From NCBI RefSeq assembly GCF_008830185.1, contig NZ_WAGX01000007.1:310001-374000 (forward strand): a stretch of 64,000 nt of DNA, read 5' to 3'. Below are positions 9,454 to 18,458 of this stretch, piece by piece; positions within the stretch are counted from its first letter, which is position 1, and every line of letters begins with the position of its first letter. The notes beneath the pieces are model-generated. The model had not been told where the DNA came from, did not search any database, and worked only from the letters and a program-made list of their open reading frames with translations. The stretch is from Candidatus Galacturonatibacter soehngenii (GTDB lineage Bacteria; Bacillota; Clostridia; Lachnospirales; Lachnospiraceae). The position numbers were made by a program, and so were the translations under genes.

Positions 9454-9738
9454 TCAACAGAGTTCCCATTCCCCAATCCATTTTTCTCTTGAATAATTAT
9501 ATTGGCGTCTATACATTTGTCCATCTACTGATTTATAGCGCCATCCAATAATTGCAGCGTGTGGATATATTTTATTATCCGTGTCTATGCCATCATTTGG
9601 AAAAATTAAAAAACCTTCTTTTATAGTACTATTCAAAGCTCTCTCGGGGGTTGACTGGGCTGATACATCAAAAGAGAAACTAAGTGTAATACATATAAAA
9701 CCTACTAAAAAAATATTACCTTTACTGCTTTTTTTCAT
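9454..9738 (-). CDS. Small secreted hypothetical protein
   Basis: 94 residues from ATG 9738, chosen because AGGAGGT lies 8 nt upstream. A signal peptide (KGNIFLVGFICITLSFSFDVSA, lengths approximate, cleavage after SAQ or nearby) is followed by a mature part of about 65 residues rich in aromatic and charged residues (IIGWRYKSVDGQMYRRQYNY). Its start lies inside the 3' end of the M56 peptidase gene (17-bp overlap), so it is translationally coupled to it. I do not recognise the family. The likely setting is an envelope-stress operon with the BlaI/BlaR1-like pair. Confidence 0.6.
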   Translation of the reverse strand: MKKSSKGNIFLVGFICITLSFSFDVSAQSTPERALNSTIKEGFLIFPNDGIDTDNKIYPHAAIIGWRYKSVDGQMYRRQYNYSREKWIGEWELC

Positions 9739-10882
9739 TGTACTGTACCTCCTGTAAGTTGTTATAGACTGATAAGTCCGAGTATGAATTTTTGATTTCT
9801 GTAACTGTAGCAAAATAATTATTGTTTATATATACATCGTACCCCCCCTTTAGATTTTTTACTAAATATGATGTTTCAGCTGTTAGTTCTATTGTTTCAT
9901 ACATATCATTTGGATTAATAGAATATGGTTCTAGTATAATTGAAGAGGATACCAATACTATAGTTATAATAAATGTTAGTAACAATGAAGTTACAATTTT
10001 TGAACGTTGTCGTATATTGCTATTGAGGATGATTAGAAAGCGTTGAGATAACTCAGAAACATTATTAGCCCCAAAGGTTGGCAAAAAGTGATAAGACTGA
10101 TCATTTGAACCATTTTTAGCGATTTTTAACAAGCATTCTAAATATTCAATTTTTTCTGTATCATTCAATATTTTAATTAATGATGAATCGACCCTAATCT
10201 CAAGTACTTTATCAATATCTTTTTTTAGAAGATAGATCATTGGATTCCACCAGTATATTATTGTTATTAACTCACTTAGTAGCTTTATCAATATATCATG
10301 GTTATAATAGTGTGTAATTTCATGCTTTAATATGTATGTTAATTCTGAATTAGATAGTTGGATTTCAGGTATAAGAATAATTGGATGAAATAACCCAAAA
10401 ACAATTGGTACAGAGATTAAATCTGTTTCAATTACTTTGAAATTAGCTGGTCTCAATCGGTTAGACTCTAAATTTTTTATTATAGCAAATATTTTTGGAC
10501 TAGATATAAAAGGTTTTTGGCAAATTAATTTATTAAAAATCCAATAATTAATAATCATTTTGGAAAACAACAAAAAGCTACCAATACCCCATACCACTAA
10601 AAAGATGTGTAAGACTGATAATTCCTTACCAATAACATTAAGTATTGGTAGGTACAGAAAGGAACAAAAAGTAGGAAATACTTGCTTTACTGCAATTGTT
10701 TGAGCAAATCTAAATTCTACGGGTATTAGCAATCTTAATATCACCAACATAATTAGGAATAGCAAAGTACTAATATGTATTTTAGTTATTCTTTTATAGC
10801 TCTTTAAAAAAAGATATAATACAAATATGATAAAATTGCATAGCACTATAATAGTAATTAATGATGATGGTGATATTATCAT
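9722..10882 (-). CDS. M56-family membrane metallopeptidase, BlaR1/MecR1-like
   Basis: 386 residues from ATG 10882. This start follows the repressor stop by one base and has a GGGGGAG ribosome site; a longer start would lie inside the repressor gene. It has an N-terminal helix (IITIIVLCNFIIFVLYLFL type), two more helices, and a cytoplasmic zinc protease loop with HExxH (LKHEITHYYNHD) and a downstream ENxxD-like VLEIRVDSSL. A late helix (about 305-325) and a short outer tail end the protein. BlaR1/MecR1 have a C-terminal penicillin-binding sensor; here that is absent, with only about 60 residues outside, so the signal is not necessarily a beta-lactam. It is expected to inactivate the adjacent BlaI-type repressor. 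Confidence 0.8.
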   Translation of the reverse strand: MIISPSSLITIIVLCNFIIFVLYLFLKSYKRITKIHISTLLFLIMLVILRLLIPVEFRFAQTIAVKQVFPTFCSFLYLPILNVIGKELSVLHIFLVVWGIGSFLLFSKMIINYWIFNKLICQKPFISSPKIFAIIKNLESNRLRPANFKVIETDLISVPIVFGLFHPIILIPEIQLSNSELTYILKHEITHYYNHDILIKLLSELITIIYWWNPMIYLLKKDIDKVLEIRVDSSLIKILNDTEKIEYLECLLKIAKNGSNDQSYHFLPTFGANNVSELSQRFLIILNSNIRQRSKIVTSLLLTFIITIVLVSSSIILEPYSINPNDMYETIELTAETSYLVKNLKGGYDVYINNNYFATVTEIKNSYSDLSVYNNLQEVQYNEKKQ

Positions 10883-10883
10883 T

Positions 10884-11297
10884 CTATTTCTCCCCCGTAT
10901 ACAATGATTTCTTTCTTTCTTCAAGTAATTGTTCTAATTGTACTATTGTATCTATTTCGTTTTTTTCATGTTTTAATAAAGTAGCTACTAAATTTGGAAG
11001 TGGAATGTTGCTGTTGTTATTAATATATTGATTGAGAAATTGCTCAATCAGCAAATCTTTTTTTGAAATAGTAGGTCTGTAACTACGTGTTAAAACAGTA
11101 CCGCTATAAACAATATCTGCTACTTCAATGAATTTTTTTTCTAAAAGTTTTCTGAGAACAGACTGAACGGTATTACTACTTAAAGATTTATCCATTTTAG
11201 TTATTTCTGATGCGACTAAAGGTTTCTCGCTTTCCCAAAGAATACGCATTATGTCCATTTCACGTCCTGTTAATAATAAGTTTGATTTAGACATCAT
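10884..11297 (-). CDS. BlaI/MecI-family transcriptional repressor
   Basis: 137 residues from ATG 11297 (GGAG 6 nt upstream). The winged helix is typical: LTGREMDIMRILWESEKPLVASEI and SSNTVQSVLRKLLEKKFIEV. A C-terminal dimerisation helix region follows (LLIEQFLNQYI...). In the known system the repressor is cleaved after the M56 partner senses a cell-wall signal. The gene is first in a three-gene minus-strand operon and is divergent from the lanthipeptide cluster, so it could control both directions through the 200-bp shared intergenic region. Confidence 0.85.
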   Translation of the reverse strand: MMSKSNLLLTGREMDIMRILWESEKPLVASEITKMDKSLSSNTVQSVLRKLLEKKFIEVADIVYSGTVLTRSYRPTISKKDLLIEQFLNQYINNNSNIPLPNLVATLLKHEKNEIDTIVQLEQLLEERKKSLYTGEK

Positions 11298-11507
11298 AAT
11301 TTGCTCCAATCTTATATAATTTTAAATATTTTAAGCAATAGTTTTTAAAAAAATAATAACGATACATCAATTCAATAAATATATAATTAAAATAATAACA
11401 CATTAACTTTGTATAATGATACGTTGAGTATCTTTTTGTAAACAATAAAGAGACTCTTATAAAATAATAAATAAATTACAAATAAAATTAGAAGAGAGGT
11501 GCGTATC
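11298..11507. promoter_or_regulatory. Shared divergent regulatory region, BlaI-type repressor / lanthipeptide cluster
   Basis: About 210 bp of very AT-rich DNA between two divergent operons. It contains a dyad GATAC-5-GTATC (11418-11432) overlapping GTATaatgATAC (11411-11422), with another GATAC near 11361. These could be operator half-sites for the BlaI-type repressor, though the classic TACA/TGTA box is not clear. TATAAT at 11412-11417 is a candidate -10 without a good -35. Inference only. Confidence 0.3.
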
Positions 11508-12203
11508 TTGGACACAGAAAATACAATCTATGACATGTGTTTGGTCCAAATTGAATTTGGTAATGGCATAGTTAATAGACAGAAAGCAACAGGGAGTATC
11601 ATAAAATTTGGTAACAATCTATTACTTGCTACTGCGGCACATTGTATTTTTGATACATACACAAAATCTTTTACAACTAATCTGAATATTTACATATATA
11701 TTGAAAAATTAAAAAAAAGATATACAATTTCAAAAGCATACATACATAAAAAATGGATAGAGCAAGGAGATCTCCAATATGATACAGCGTTTGCTTTATT
11801 TAATACAGACACTTTCGATCTGAATTGCTATAATCAATATGCAATTGAACCAAAATTTAATTTATCCCAAGATTTATATTATAGCATTAAAGGATTAACA
11901 CCAAGATATTTAAAAATTTTAACTAAATCCACAACGGTGTCTGGCAAGGCAACACAACATAAGGAATATCCAAATATTATTCAGGGAATAAAGTGTAATA
12001 ATAAAAATGGGATGTCTGGTGGACCATGGCTAACTATGTATGAAGGACAAGTTGTTCAAAATTCTGTATCTAGTTTTAGCTTTAAAAATAATAATGAAAT
12101 TTTGTGGAGTCCCTATTGGGGAAAAGAAATTGAAAGCGTACTGCATGTAGCGTGTGGTATACATATAGATTCAGAAAATATCATAGTAAAAAAATATATT
12201 TAA
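11508..12203 (+). CDS. Trypsin-like serine protease of the lanthipeptide cluster
   Basis: 231 residues from TTG 11508, preferred over GTG 11499 because GAGAGG lies about 8 nt upstream. The chymotrypsin-fold triad is visible: His45 in ATAAHC, Asp92 in QYDTAFALF and Ser170 in NGMSGGPW. There is no signal peptide or membrane helix, so it should act in the cytoplasm or leave with the product. It is the first gene of the cluster, 15 bp before the first precursor gene. The cluster exporter has no peptidase domain, so this enzyme is the best candidate for leader removal. Known class III systems more often use prolyl-oligopeptidase or other host proteases. Confidence 0.75.
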   Translation: MDTENTIYDMCLVQIEFGNGIVNRQKATGSIIKFGNNLLLATAAHCIFDTYTKSFTTNLNIYIYIEKLKKRYTISKAYIHKKWIEQGDLQYDTAFALFNTDTFDLNCYNQYAIEPKFNLSQDLYYSIKGLTPRYLKILTKSTTVSGKATQHKEYPNIIQGIKCNNKNGMSGGPWLTMYEGQVVQNSVSSFSFKNNNEILWSPYWGKEIESVLHVACGIHIDSENIIVKKYI

Positions 12204-12218
12204 AAAGGAGGAAGTATC

Positions 12219-12362
12219 ATGTCTAGTTATAATATCATGAATACTATTTTGCATTTGCAGTCATTAGAATTTGTAAATGAAATCAGTGAGCAATCTAATA
12301 TAAGTATTGGATGTAAAGAAGTAAGTACTCTTAGCTGGTTTGCCTGCGTTATTACTAAATAA
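12219..12362 (+). CDS. Class III lanthipeptide precursor 1
   Basis: 47 residues; AAAGGAGG 7 nt before ATG. The leader carries the class III recognition motif (ILHLQSL, residues 10-16) and an acidic region (EFVNEISEQ). The core has two labionin-type motifs: S26-NI-S29-IG-C32 (Ser-x2-Ser-x2-Cys) and S36-TL-S39-WFA-C43 (Ser-x2-Ser-x3-Cys), then the tail VITK. This layout recalls labyrinthopeptins, whose core also begins with an SNxS motif and repeats the pattern. It lies between the protease and LanKC genes. Ring type (labionin or lanthionine) cannot be told from sequence. Confidence 0.85.
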   Translation: MSSYNIMNTILHLQSLEFVNEISEQSNISIGCKEVSTLSWFACVITK

Positions 12363-12415
12363 TTAATACTTATACTACTAAAAACTTGTATATTAAGAAA
12401 GTAAGGTGGATTTAT

Positions 12416-14988
12416 ATGGATATGCGTTATTTAATGTACGCTTTTGCCAACAAATATTATTACGTTCCGCAAAGAAAAAACACAAGAAAAACTATGTTAG
12501 ATGTACCACAATTACCTGAGGGCTGGATAAATAAATTAGATGATAATCGTCATTGGATGTATTGTTTTAGAAAAGGTACAGTACTTCCAAAACAAGGTTG
12601 GAAGATACATTTAAGTTGTCTGGTAGAAGATGCTCAAAAAACGCTTGACACTTCAGTGCCTATTTTTTTGAAAATAATGTTATGTTTAAGTATGTTTGCT
12701 CTGGCTTTGAGTTAAGTATAAAAAACTCAAAATATGGTGATAGGGGTGCATCAGGTAAATTTATTACTGCTTATCCTCAAGATGAGAAACAATTTATTAA
12801 ACTATTGGATTTACTCAACGAAGCAACTGAGGATATTAAAAAAGGACCGTATATTTTGAGTGATAAACGTTGGAAAGATAATAATATTTATTTCCGATAT
12901 GGTGGCTTCATTGAAATGTACTCTTTTTTTGACGGTCGTAAAGAATTAGCCATAATAGATGATAAAGGTGAGTACGTAGCAGATAGAAGAGGCCCAGTTT
13001 ACATTGTACCTGATTTTGTACAAGAACCTGAGGCTATTAAGCAAATGGATAAAGAGCGTGAAATAATAGAAGAAAAAAGCTCACCTTTAGATAATTATAA
13101 AATTACAGAAGCACTACATTTTAGTAATGGTGGGGGAGTCTATTTAGCAATTGATAATAGAGATAATAAAAAAGTTGTAATCAAAGAGGGTAGACCTGGG
13201 GCAGGTATAGATGCGACGGGAAGAGATGCATTTCAAAGAGTTAAGCATGAAGTTGAAATTCTAAAAAAATTAATAAACAAACCTCACATTGTTCAAATTA
13301 TTAATTACTTTGATTCGTGGGAGCACACTTTTTTAGTAGAAGAATATGTAGAAGGAATGACTCTGAATAAATGGCTTGGTCTTAAATATCCATTTACAAT
13401 CGGTCTTACAGATACAAACGCATATTCTGAAAATGTTATAACCATATTGACTAATATCCAAAGTGGTTTATTAAGCATGCATTCTTCAGGAGTAGCATTA
13501 GGAGATTTATCACTTACTAATATTTTAGTAAACACAGATTTGGATATTAAATTTATTGACTTTGAGGCGGCAGATGATGTAGAAAGCACGAAAAGTTCAG
13601 GTCTTGCTACTATAGGATTTGTTAGTCCATTGACTAAAACTAGAGAAGAAACAGATTGGTTTGGGCTTCTTAGAATTGCGCGGCAATTATTTTTACCAAT
13701 TGGTGACGTAAACGATTTAAAATCTTCTATTGAATACAAACATGATAGATGGATTGAAGATACCTATGGTACAAAAGCTATTAATAAAGTTCGGGAAATT
13801 GAAAAGATTTGTATGAAAAAAATAGCTTTATTTTTCAAATATAAACCTAATGCTAAAATATCATATTCTTCAAAAAATTATTCGATTTCCAATATTATGA
13901 AGAAATTAAGAGAGGCTATGATAAGTGATATAAAGCTAACAAAATGCTTTCTTCATGGAGATATTAGGCAATATGAGTTTAAAGGTGGTAAGCTAAATGT
14001 TCTTACAGGTGGCTATGGTATGGTGATGGCTCTATTTAGAACAGGAGAGCTACCCAAAATGGCTTATACATGGGCTCAAAAATATTGTGAAAAAAAATAT
14101 ATAACAGGGCTAGATGATGGTCTTTTTACTGGAAAAGCAGGTATAGCTACTGTTTTATATGAAATAGGACTAAAACAAGAAGCAAAAGAAGTATTTGATT
14201 CTATTGATATAAACAAGGAATTAGGTGATGTATCAGTTATATCAGGTCTTGCAGGGATAGGTTTAGCACTTTTATCTGTTAGTAGTGATCCAATATTTGA
14301 GGATTTTTTGCCTAAATGTATAAAGATTGCGAATCAGTTGAAAGAAGCTCTGGTAAATAATATTAAAATTATCACACTGGATAGTGATTTTGTGACTATG
14401 GGATTGATTGATGGTTGGGCAGGAGTATCATTGTTTTTTACAGCACTTTATCGAGCAACTAATAATAAAGTGTGGATGGATCTATCAATTACAGCACTTA
14501 GTAAAGATATTGATAATTGCAAATTAGATGATATTGGTGTTATGCAGATTGATGATAAAACAAGGTACCTACCATATCTTGCTGGTGGCAGTATTGGCAT
14601 TGCTATTGCAATATATCAAATCAGGGATCTTGGAGATTCACAAAAGTGGAGTAAAGAGTTTGAGTCTATTTCAAAATTAATTAAGACTAGAATTTGTTAT
14701 AATCCGGGATTATTTAGAGGTATGTGCTCATTTTTAGAATTATATAATGTAAGACATTGCTATGATGGGTATGTTTCTAAACAAGATATAGACAGAATAT
14801 TAAATCAACTAATGTTATTTATGGTAGAAAACGGTGATAAAATCCGATGTCCAGGAGATTATGGATACAGGTACTCATATAATTTATTTTCAGGCTCAGC
14901 AGGTGTTTTATTAGCTCTTAAAGACACGGTTCAAAATACAACAATGTCTTGGATGCCTTTACCTTCGAACCCATTTTTACTTGACTAA
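12416..14988 (+). CDS. lanKC: Class III lanthipeptide synthetase LanKC, frameshifted in the lyase domain
   Basis: Read as one gene of about 857 residues if one T is restored in the T7 run at 12663-12669. As given, the first frame (ATG 12416, AAGGTGGA ribosome site) ends at 12715 and the second opens near 12682. With an eighth T the text reads PIFFENNVMFKYVCSGFEL, the expected lyase sequence, before RGASGKFITAYP. Domains: lyase (1-200); kinase (about 230-500) with VIKEGRP Lys257, GDLSLTNILV Asp364 and IDFE Asp382; and a LanC-like cyclase (about 530-857; GLIDGWAG, YLAGGSIGIA, LFSGSAGVLLAL) lacking the zinc Cys/His ligands of classes I, II and IV. It phosphorylates and eliminates Ser/Thr and forms thioether rings. 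The indel could be a sequencing error, a true mutation or phase variation. Confidence 0.87.
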
Positions 14989-15049
14989 TTATTAGGAATT
15001 ATGTTCCTAACTAGTTTCAGTTTAATATAAAAGAAAGGAAGCAGATGCT

Positions 15050-15169
15050 ATGAATAAAGTATTGCAATTACAGATTCTTGAGGCTTCTTCGGTTGCAACA
15101 AATATAGCTTCAAATTGGAGTTGGAATTGTGAACCGATTGCAAGTACCAAAAGTATTGCTTTCTGTTAA
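15050..15169 (+). CDS. Class III lanthipeptide precursor 2
   Basis: 39 residues; AAAGGAAG ribosome site. Leader motif VLQLQIL (4-10). Core with S21-NW-S24-WN-C27 and S32-TK-S35-IAF-C39, the same two-motif order and spacing as precursor 1, and a C-terminal Cys. A short 7-bp hairpin (TTAGGAA/TTCCTAA, 14992-15010) lies between it and LanKC. It is too short for ordinary gene callers, and is supported by the shared leader motif, ring pattern and ribosome site. Confidence 0.83.
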   Translation: MNKVLQLQILEASSVATNIASNWSWNCEPIASTKSIAFC

Positions 15170-15275
15170 TTAGGGAGAATGCATATAAATACTGAATCCC
15201 TTGCTGGCAGCAAAATTTTGTCAGTAAAAACTTATTAGAAATTACATATTAGTTATTAGAAAGGAGGTGGATATT

Positions 15276-15395
15276 ATGAAAAATATTCTTATGCTTCAGA
15301 CTCTTACAGCAAATGAAGATATTACAATGCATGCAGCATCTACAGGTAGTATAAACTGTAAAGGAAGTAGTAGTGCAAGCTTATTTGCATGCTAA
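15276..15395 (+). CDS. Class III lanthipeptide precursor 3
   Basis: 39 residues; AAGGAGGTGG ribosome site, the strongest of the three. Leader motif ILMLQTL (4-10), then ANEDITMHAA. Core with S22-TG-S25-IN-C28 and S32-SA-S35-LFA-C39, again Ser-x2-Ser-x2-Cys then Ser-x2-Ser-x3-Cys, ending in Cys. Cores of the three precursors differ in almost every other residue, suggesting three products from one synthetase. Confidence 0.83.
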   Translation: MKNILMLQTLTANEDITMHAASTGSINCKGSSSASLFAC

Positions 15396-15448
15396 AATAA
15401 TTTATCTATCATAAAGTATAATATCAAGTGAAAATGGGTTGCCTTAAT

Positions 15449-15504
15449 AAACATAGACGTTCTTAGTACTGCATAATAAAAAGTACTAAGAACGAAATAT
15501 GTTT
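15449..15504 (+). repeat. Long inverted repeat between precursor 3 and the exporter
   Basis: CGTTCTTAGTACT (15458-15470) pairs perfectly with AGTACTAAGAACG (15482-15494), and the stem extends outward by AAACATA (15449-15455) with TATGTTT (15498-15504). No T-run follows, so it is not a classic terminator. Likely a processing or partial-stop element that keeps precursor mRNA above exporter mRNA; this role is inferred. Confidence 0.6.
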
Positions 15505-15587
15505 GTAAAATTTAATAAAAATTATTTTAATAATAAATAGCAATAAGCGAGCTAAAAGCATTAGAAATTATAAGGAGGATACTTTAA

Positions 15588-17330
15588 GTGGAAAATAGTA
15601 ATGATTTATCTCTTAATCTTAGAAAAATATTTATAAATTATAAAAATTTGCTTCCCTCAAAATTAAAAGTTTTTCTCTCCATTCTTTTATTGCTTGTTAA
15701 TACTATAATATCTTTAACAATTCCCTATATTACAATGATTATTATTGACAGAATAGACCTAAATAATATAGATTTTTTATTACTAAGTATTCTTTTATTA
15801 TTTCTTGTACTTTCATTATTTATAAATGTAATTACTACATTATCCATTATTAATGTTGCAGAGATTATTTTAAAAAACATTAGAAAAGCTCTTTGTGAAA
15901 AAATATTATATTTGCCCATTACTTTTTTTGATGAAACAAATACTGGTGAAATCATGAGTAGAATTACAAATGATACAATGGTCCTAAAAGATTTTATTGC
16001 TTCACAAGCTACTTCTTTTATTGCGAGTATTATTACAGTTATAGGATCCATAATTCTCTTGATAATAATAGATTGGAAAATAGCAATTCTTCTTAGTGTG
16101 TCTATTCCTATTGCAGTTATAACAGTTATCCTAATTGGTAATCGAGAGTATAAAATATCAAGAAAATTACAAGATGCATATGCAGATTGGCAAAGTAATC
16201 TACACAGAATTATATCTGATATTAGACTTTTAAAGTCTGCTGCAGCTGAAAAAATAGAACAAAAAAGTGAGTTTTCAAAAATTGATGAATTAAAAAAATT
16301 AAGTATTCAAGAAGGCAAAATAATGGCTTTTATAGAGCCTATATCATCAACAATTATAATGCTTTTACTTATAATTATAGTTGGATATGGAGGGTTAAGA
16401 GTTAGTCAAGGAACTTTAACAACAGGAGGGTTTGTTGCAACACTAAGTTATTTATTCAGATTAACATCACCCTTTTCAGATATCATGAATTTTTTTACAC
16501 ACTATCAAAAGTTTTTAGGATCTTTTGAACATATATCTGCTATATTAAATTTCGAAAATGAAGTTATATCATATTCATGTAAGTGTGATAATTTAAATGA
16601 TAAGAATGCACTTTGCTTTTCAGATGTTAATTTCTATTACGATTCAAATATACCGATACTAAGATCTATAAATTTTGAAGCAAGAGAAGGTGAGGTTACT
16701 GCAATAGTAGGACCAAGTGGAGCCGGAAAAACAACAATTTTTTCATTGATTGAAAGATTTTACCAAGCAAGCAATGGCTACATTTATTATCAAAACATGA
16801 ACATATCAAATTATGATTTATATGAATGGAGAAAAAAAATAGCATATGTTTTTCAGGATTCACCAATGATGTATGGAACAATATTATCAAATCTTACATA
16901 TGGCTTAAATGAGTATACGCAGGAGATGATTGATGATGCCTTAGAAAAATCAAGTTTAACTTCTTTTGTTTCATTGTTACCACAAGGACTTAACACTGAA
17001 GTGGGAGAAAAAGGGATAAAGCTTTCTGGTGGAGAACGTCAGCGTTTAGCAATTGCACGAGCTATGATAAGAAATCCGCAAATTCTTTTGTTGGATGAGG
17101 CAACATCTCATTTAGATAGTGAATCAGAACGATTGGTACAAAATTCGTTAGAAAAACTAATGTACGGAAGAACTACTATTGTAATTGCACATCGTTTATC
17201 TACTGTCATAAATGCAGATAAAATTATTGTGCTTGAAAATGGTAGGATAACAGGAACTGGAACGCATTATGAGCTTATGAAAGAAAATCACCTTTATAAC
17301 AAGTTCGTTAAACAACAACTTACACCATGA
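15588..17330 (+). CDS. ABC exporter (membrane and ATPase domains fused), lanthipeptide export
   Basis: 580 residues from GTG 15588, with AAGGAGG 9 nt upstream. An N-terminal six-helix domain (about 20-310, including DETNTGEIMSRITNDT) is followed by an ATPase domain: Walker A GPSGAGKTT, signature LSGGERQRLAIARAM, Walker B ILLLDEATSHLDSES and H-loop IAHRLST. It is a half-transporter of the ABCB/MsbA type, so it acts as a dimer. It lacks the N-terminal C39 peptidase found in many peptide exporters, so the leader must be cut by another enzyme. It is the last gene clearly in the lanthipeptide cluster. Confidence 0.85.
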   Translation: MENSNDLSLNLRKIFINYKNLLPSKLKVFLSILLLLVNTIISLTIPYITMIIIDRIDLNNIDFLLLSILLLFLVLSLFINVITTLSIINVAEIILKNIRKALCEKILYLPITFFDETNTGEIMSRITNDTMVLKDFIASQATSFIASIITVIGSIILLIIIDWKIAILLSVSIPIAVITVILIGNREYKISRKLQDAYADWQSNLHRIISDIRLLKSAAAEKIEQKSEFSKIDELKKLSIQEGKIMAFIEPISSTIIMLLLIIIVGYGGLRVSQGTLTTGGFVATLSYLFRLTSPFSDIMNFFTHYQKFLGSFEHISAILNFENEVISYSCKCDNLNDKNALCFSDVNFYYDSNIPILRSINFEAREGEVTAIVGPSGAGKTTIFSLIERFYQASNGYIYYQNMNISNYDLYEWRKKIAYVFQDSPMMYGTILSNLTYGLNEYTQEMIDDALEKSSLTSFVSLLPQGLNTEVGEKGIKLSGGERQRLAIARAMIRNPQILLLDEATSHLDSESERLVQNSLEKLMYGRTTIVIAHRLSTVINADKIIVLENGRITGTGTHYELMKENHLYNKFVKQQLTP

Positions 17331-17555
17331 TAATTACATTCTTTCTATACTATTATAATAAGTCCATATTTATACTAAAATCTATGTCATTTTAAATAAT
17401 ACACCTTGGGGTTTTGTTATTAAATGTAAAATTTTATTCTAACTTGTCGATATATATAAATGCAACCTATGATATACAAAATGCAACGCAAATATGGTGG
17501 AAAAAATTTAAAGATTTATTATAATAAAAATAAAAATAAAAAGGAGGTAATTATA

Positions 17556-18458
17556 TTGTCATTTGCTCAAAAATTAAAAACACTTAGAAAAGAGCGTAAT
17601 TATTCTCAAGAGGAGCTTGCTCAATTGTTAGATGTTTCCCGCCAAGCTGTAAGTAAATGGGAAAGTGATCGTGGAACTCCAGAAACGGATAAATTGATAC
17701 AAATCAGTACAATGTTTGATGTTTCTCTAGACTATCTTCTTAAAAATGAACAGCATTTAGATAATCAGCAAGGAACTAGCTATTACGTTAGCCGTGAAAT
17801 GATGGAAGGTTTTTTATGTTATAAGCGACAGGCTACAAAGAGAATCGCTATTGGTATAAGTCTAATTGTATTATCTAATGCATTTACCATTGCATTTCAA
17901 GAATATGTTTTTGCTGTGATATTATATTGGATAACATTTTCGTGTGGAATTGCAACATTGGTATGGCAATTTTTTCAACCAAAACGCTATAAAGAAATTT
18001 ATACGAAACAATTGTTATTTGATGATATAATAATAAAAGATTTTAAACAAGAGTATGAAAAAAATCGTAAAAGATATATTTTTCTGTTAATTGTAGCGAT
18101 TATTATCTTTATAATTAGTCCACAAGTTATGTTATATACTATAGAATATATTGGTTATAACATTGGGTTTACATTAGATTGGTTTTTACATGCACTTTGG
18201 ATTTCTTTAGCAATAATGGCAGGGAGTGCTTTTTATTCAGAAAGTATTCTTGCACATAATAGAGAATATTTGCAAAAAAAAATTAGTAAAGGGAAGCATA
18301 TATGGGTATATTTAGCGATTCCCATAACTGTCGTTGCCGTTTTAGTTGGTATCTATATGAACACTTGGAATCCTGTGATACCGATAATCATTTTATTTAG
18401 TGTTCTGTTGGTAAATGTATGTAAAATATTGATGGAAGGTAGGAATAAAAATGAATAA
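17556..18458 (+). CDS. XRE-family regulator with a membrane domain
   Basis: 300 residues from TTG 17556, chosen for AAGGAGG 8 nt upstream. The HTH_3 domain (about 3-58, LKTLRKERNYSQEELAQLLD ... RQAVSKWESDRGTPE) is followed by four or five membrane helices in two blocks (ATKRIAIGISLIVLSNAFTI and the next, then YIFLLIVAIIIFIISPQ and later). Such fusions in Firmicutes are presumed membrane-tethered regulators. Its stop overlaps the lipoprotein gene start by 8 bp. It lies 225 bp after the lanthipeptide exporter, so a role in producer response is possible but not shown. Confidence 0.75.
   Translation: MSFAQKLKTLRKERNYSQEELAQLLDVSRQAVSKWESDRGTPETDKLIQISTMFDVSLDYLLKNEQHLDNQQGTSYYVSREMMEGFLCYKRQATKRIAIGISLIVLSNAFTIAFQEYVFAVILYWITFSCGIATLVWQFFQPKRYKEIYTKQLLFDDIIIKDFKQEYEKNRKRYIFLLIVAIIIFIISPQVMLYTIEYIGYNIGFTLDWFLHALWISLAIMAGSAFYSESILAHNREYLQKKISKGKHIWVYLAIPITVVAVLVGIYMNTWNPVIPIIILFSVLLVNVCKILMEGRNKNE

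Noticed and set aside
9822-10046. Plus-strand 74-residue frame
   Set aside because: Antisense to the M56 gene with no ribosome site.
12663-12715. Programmed ribosomal frameshift in LanKC
   Set aside because: No AAAAAAG/stop/stem arrangement, and I know of no LanKC made this way; an indel explains the text better.
14992-15010. Terminator after LanKC
   Set aside because: A 7-bp stem without a T-run; too weak to call.
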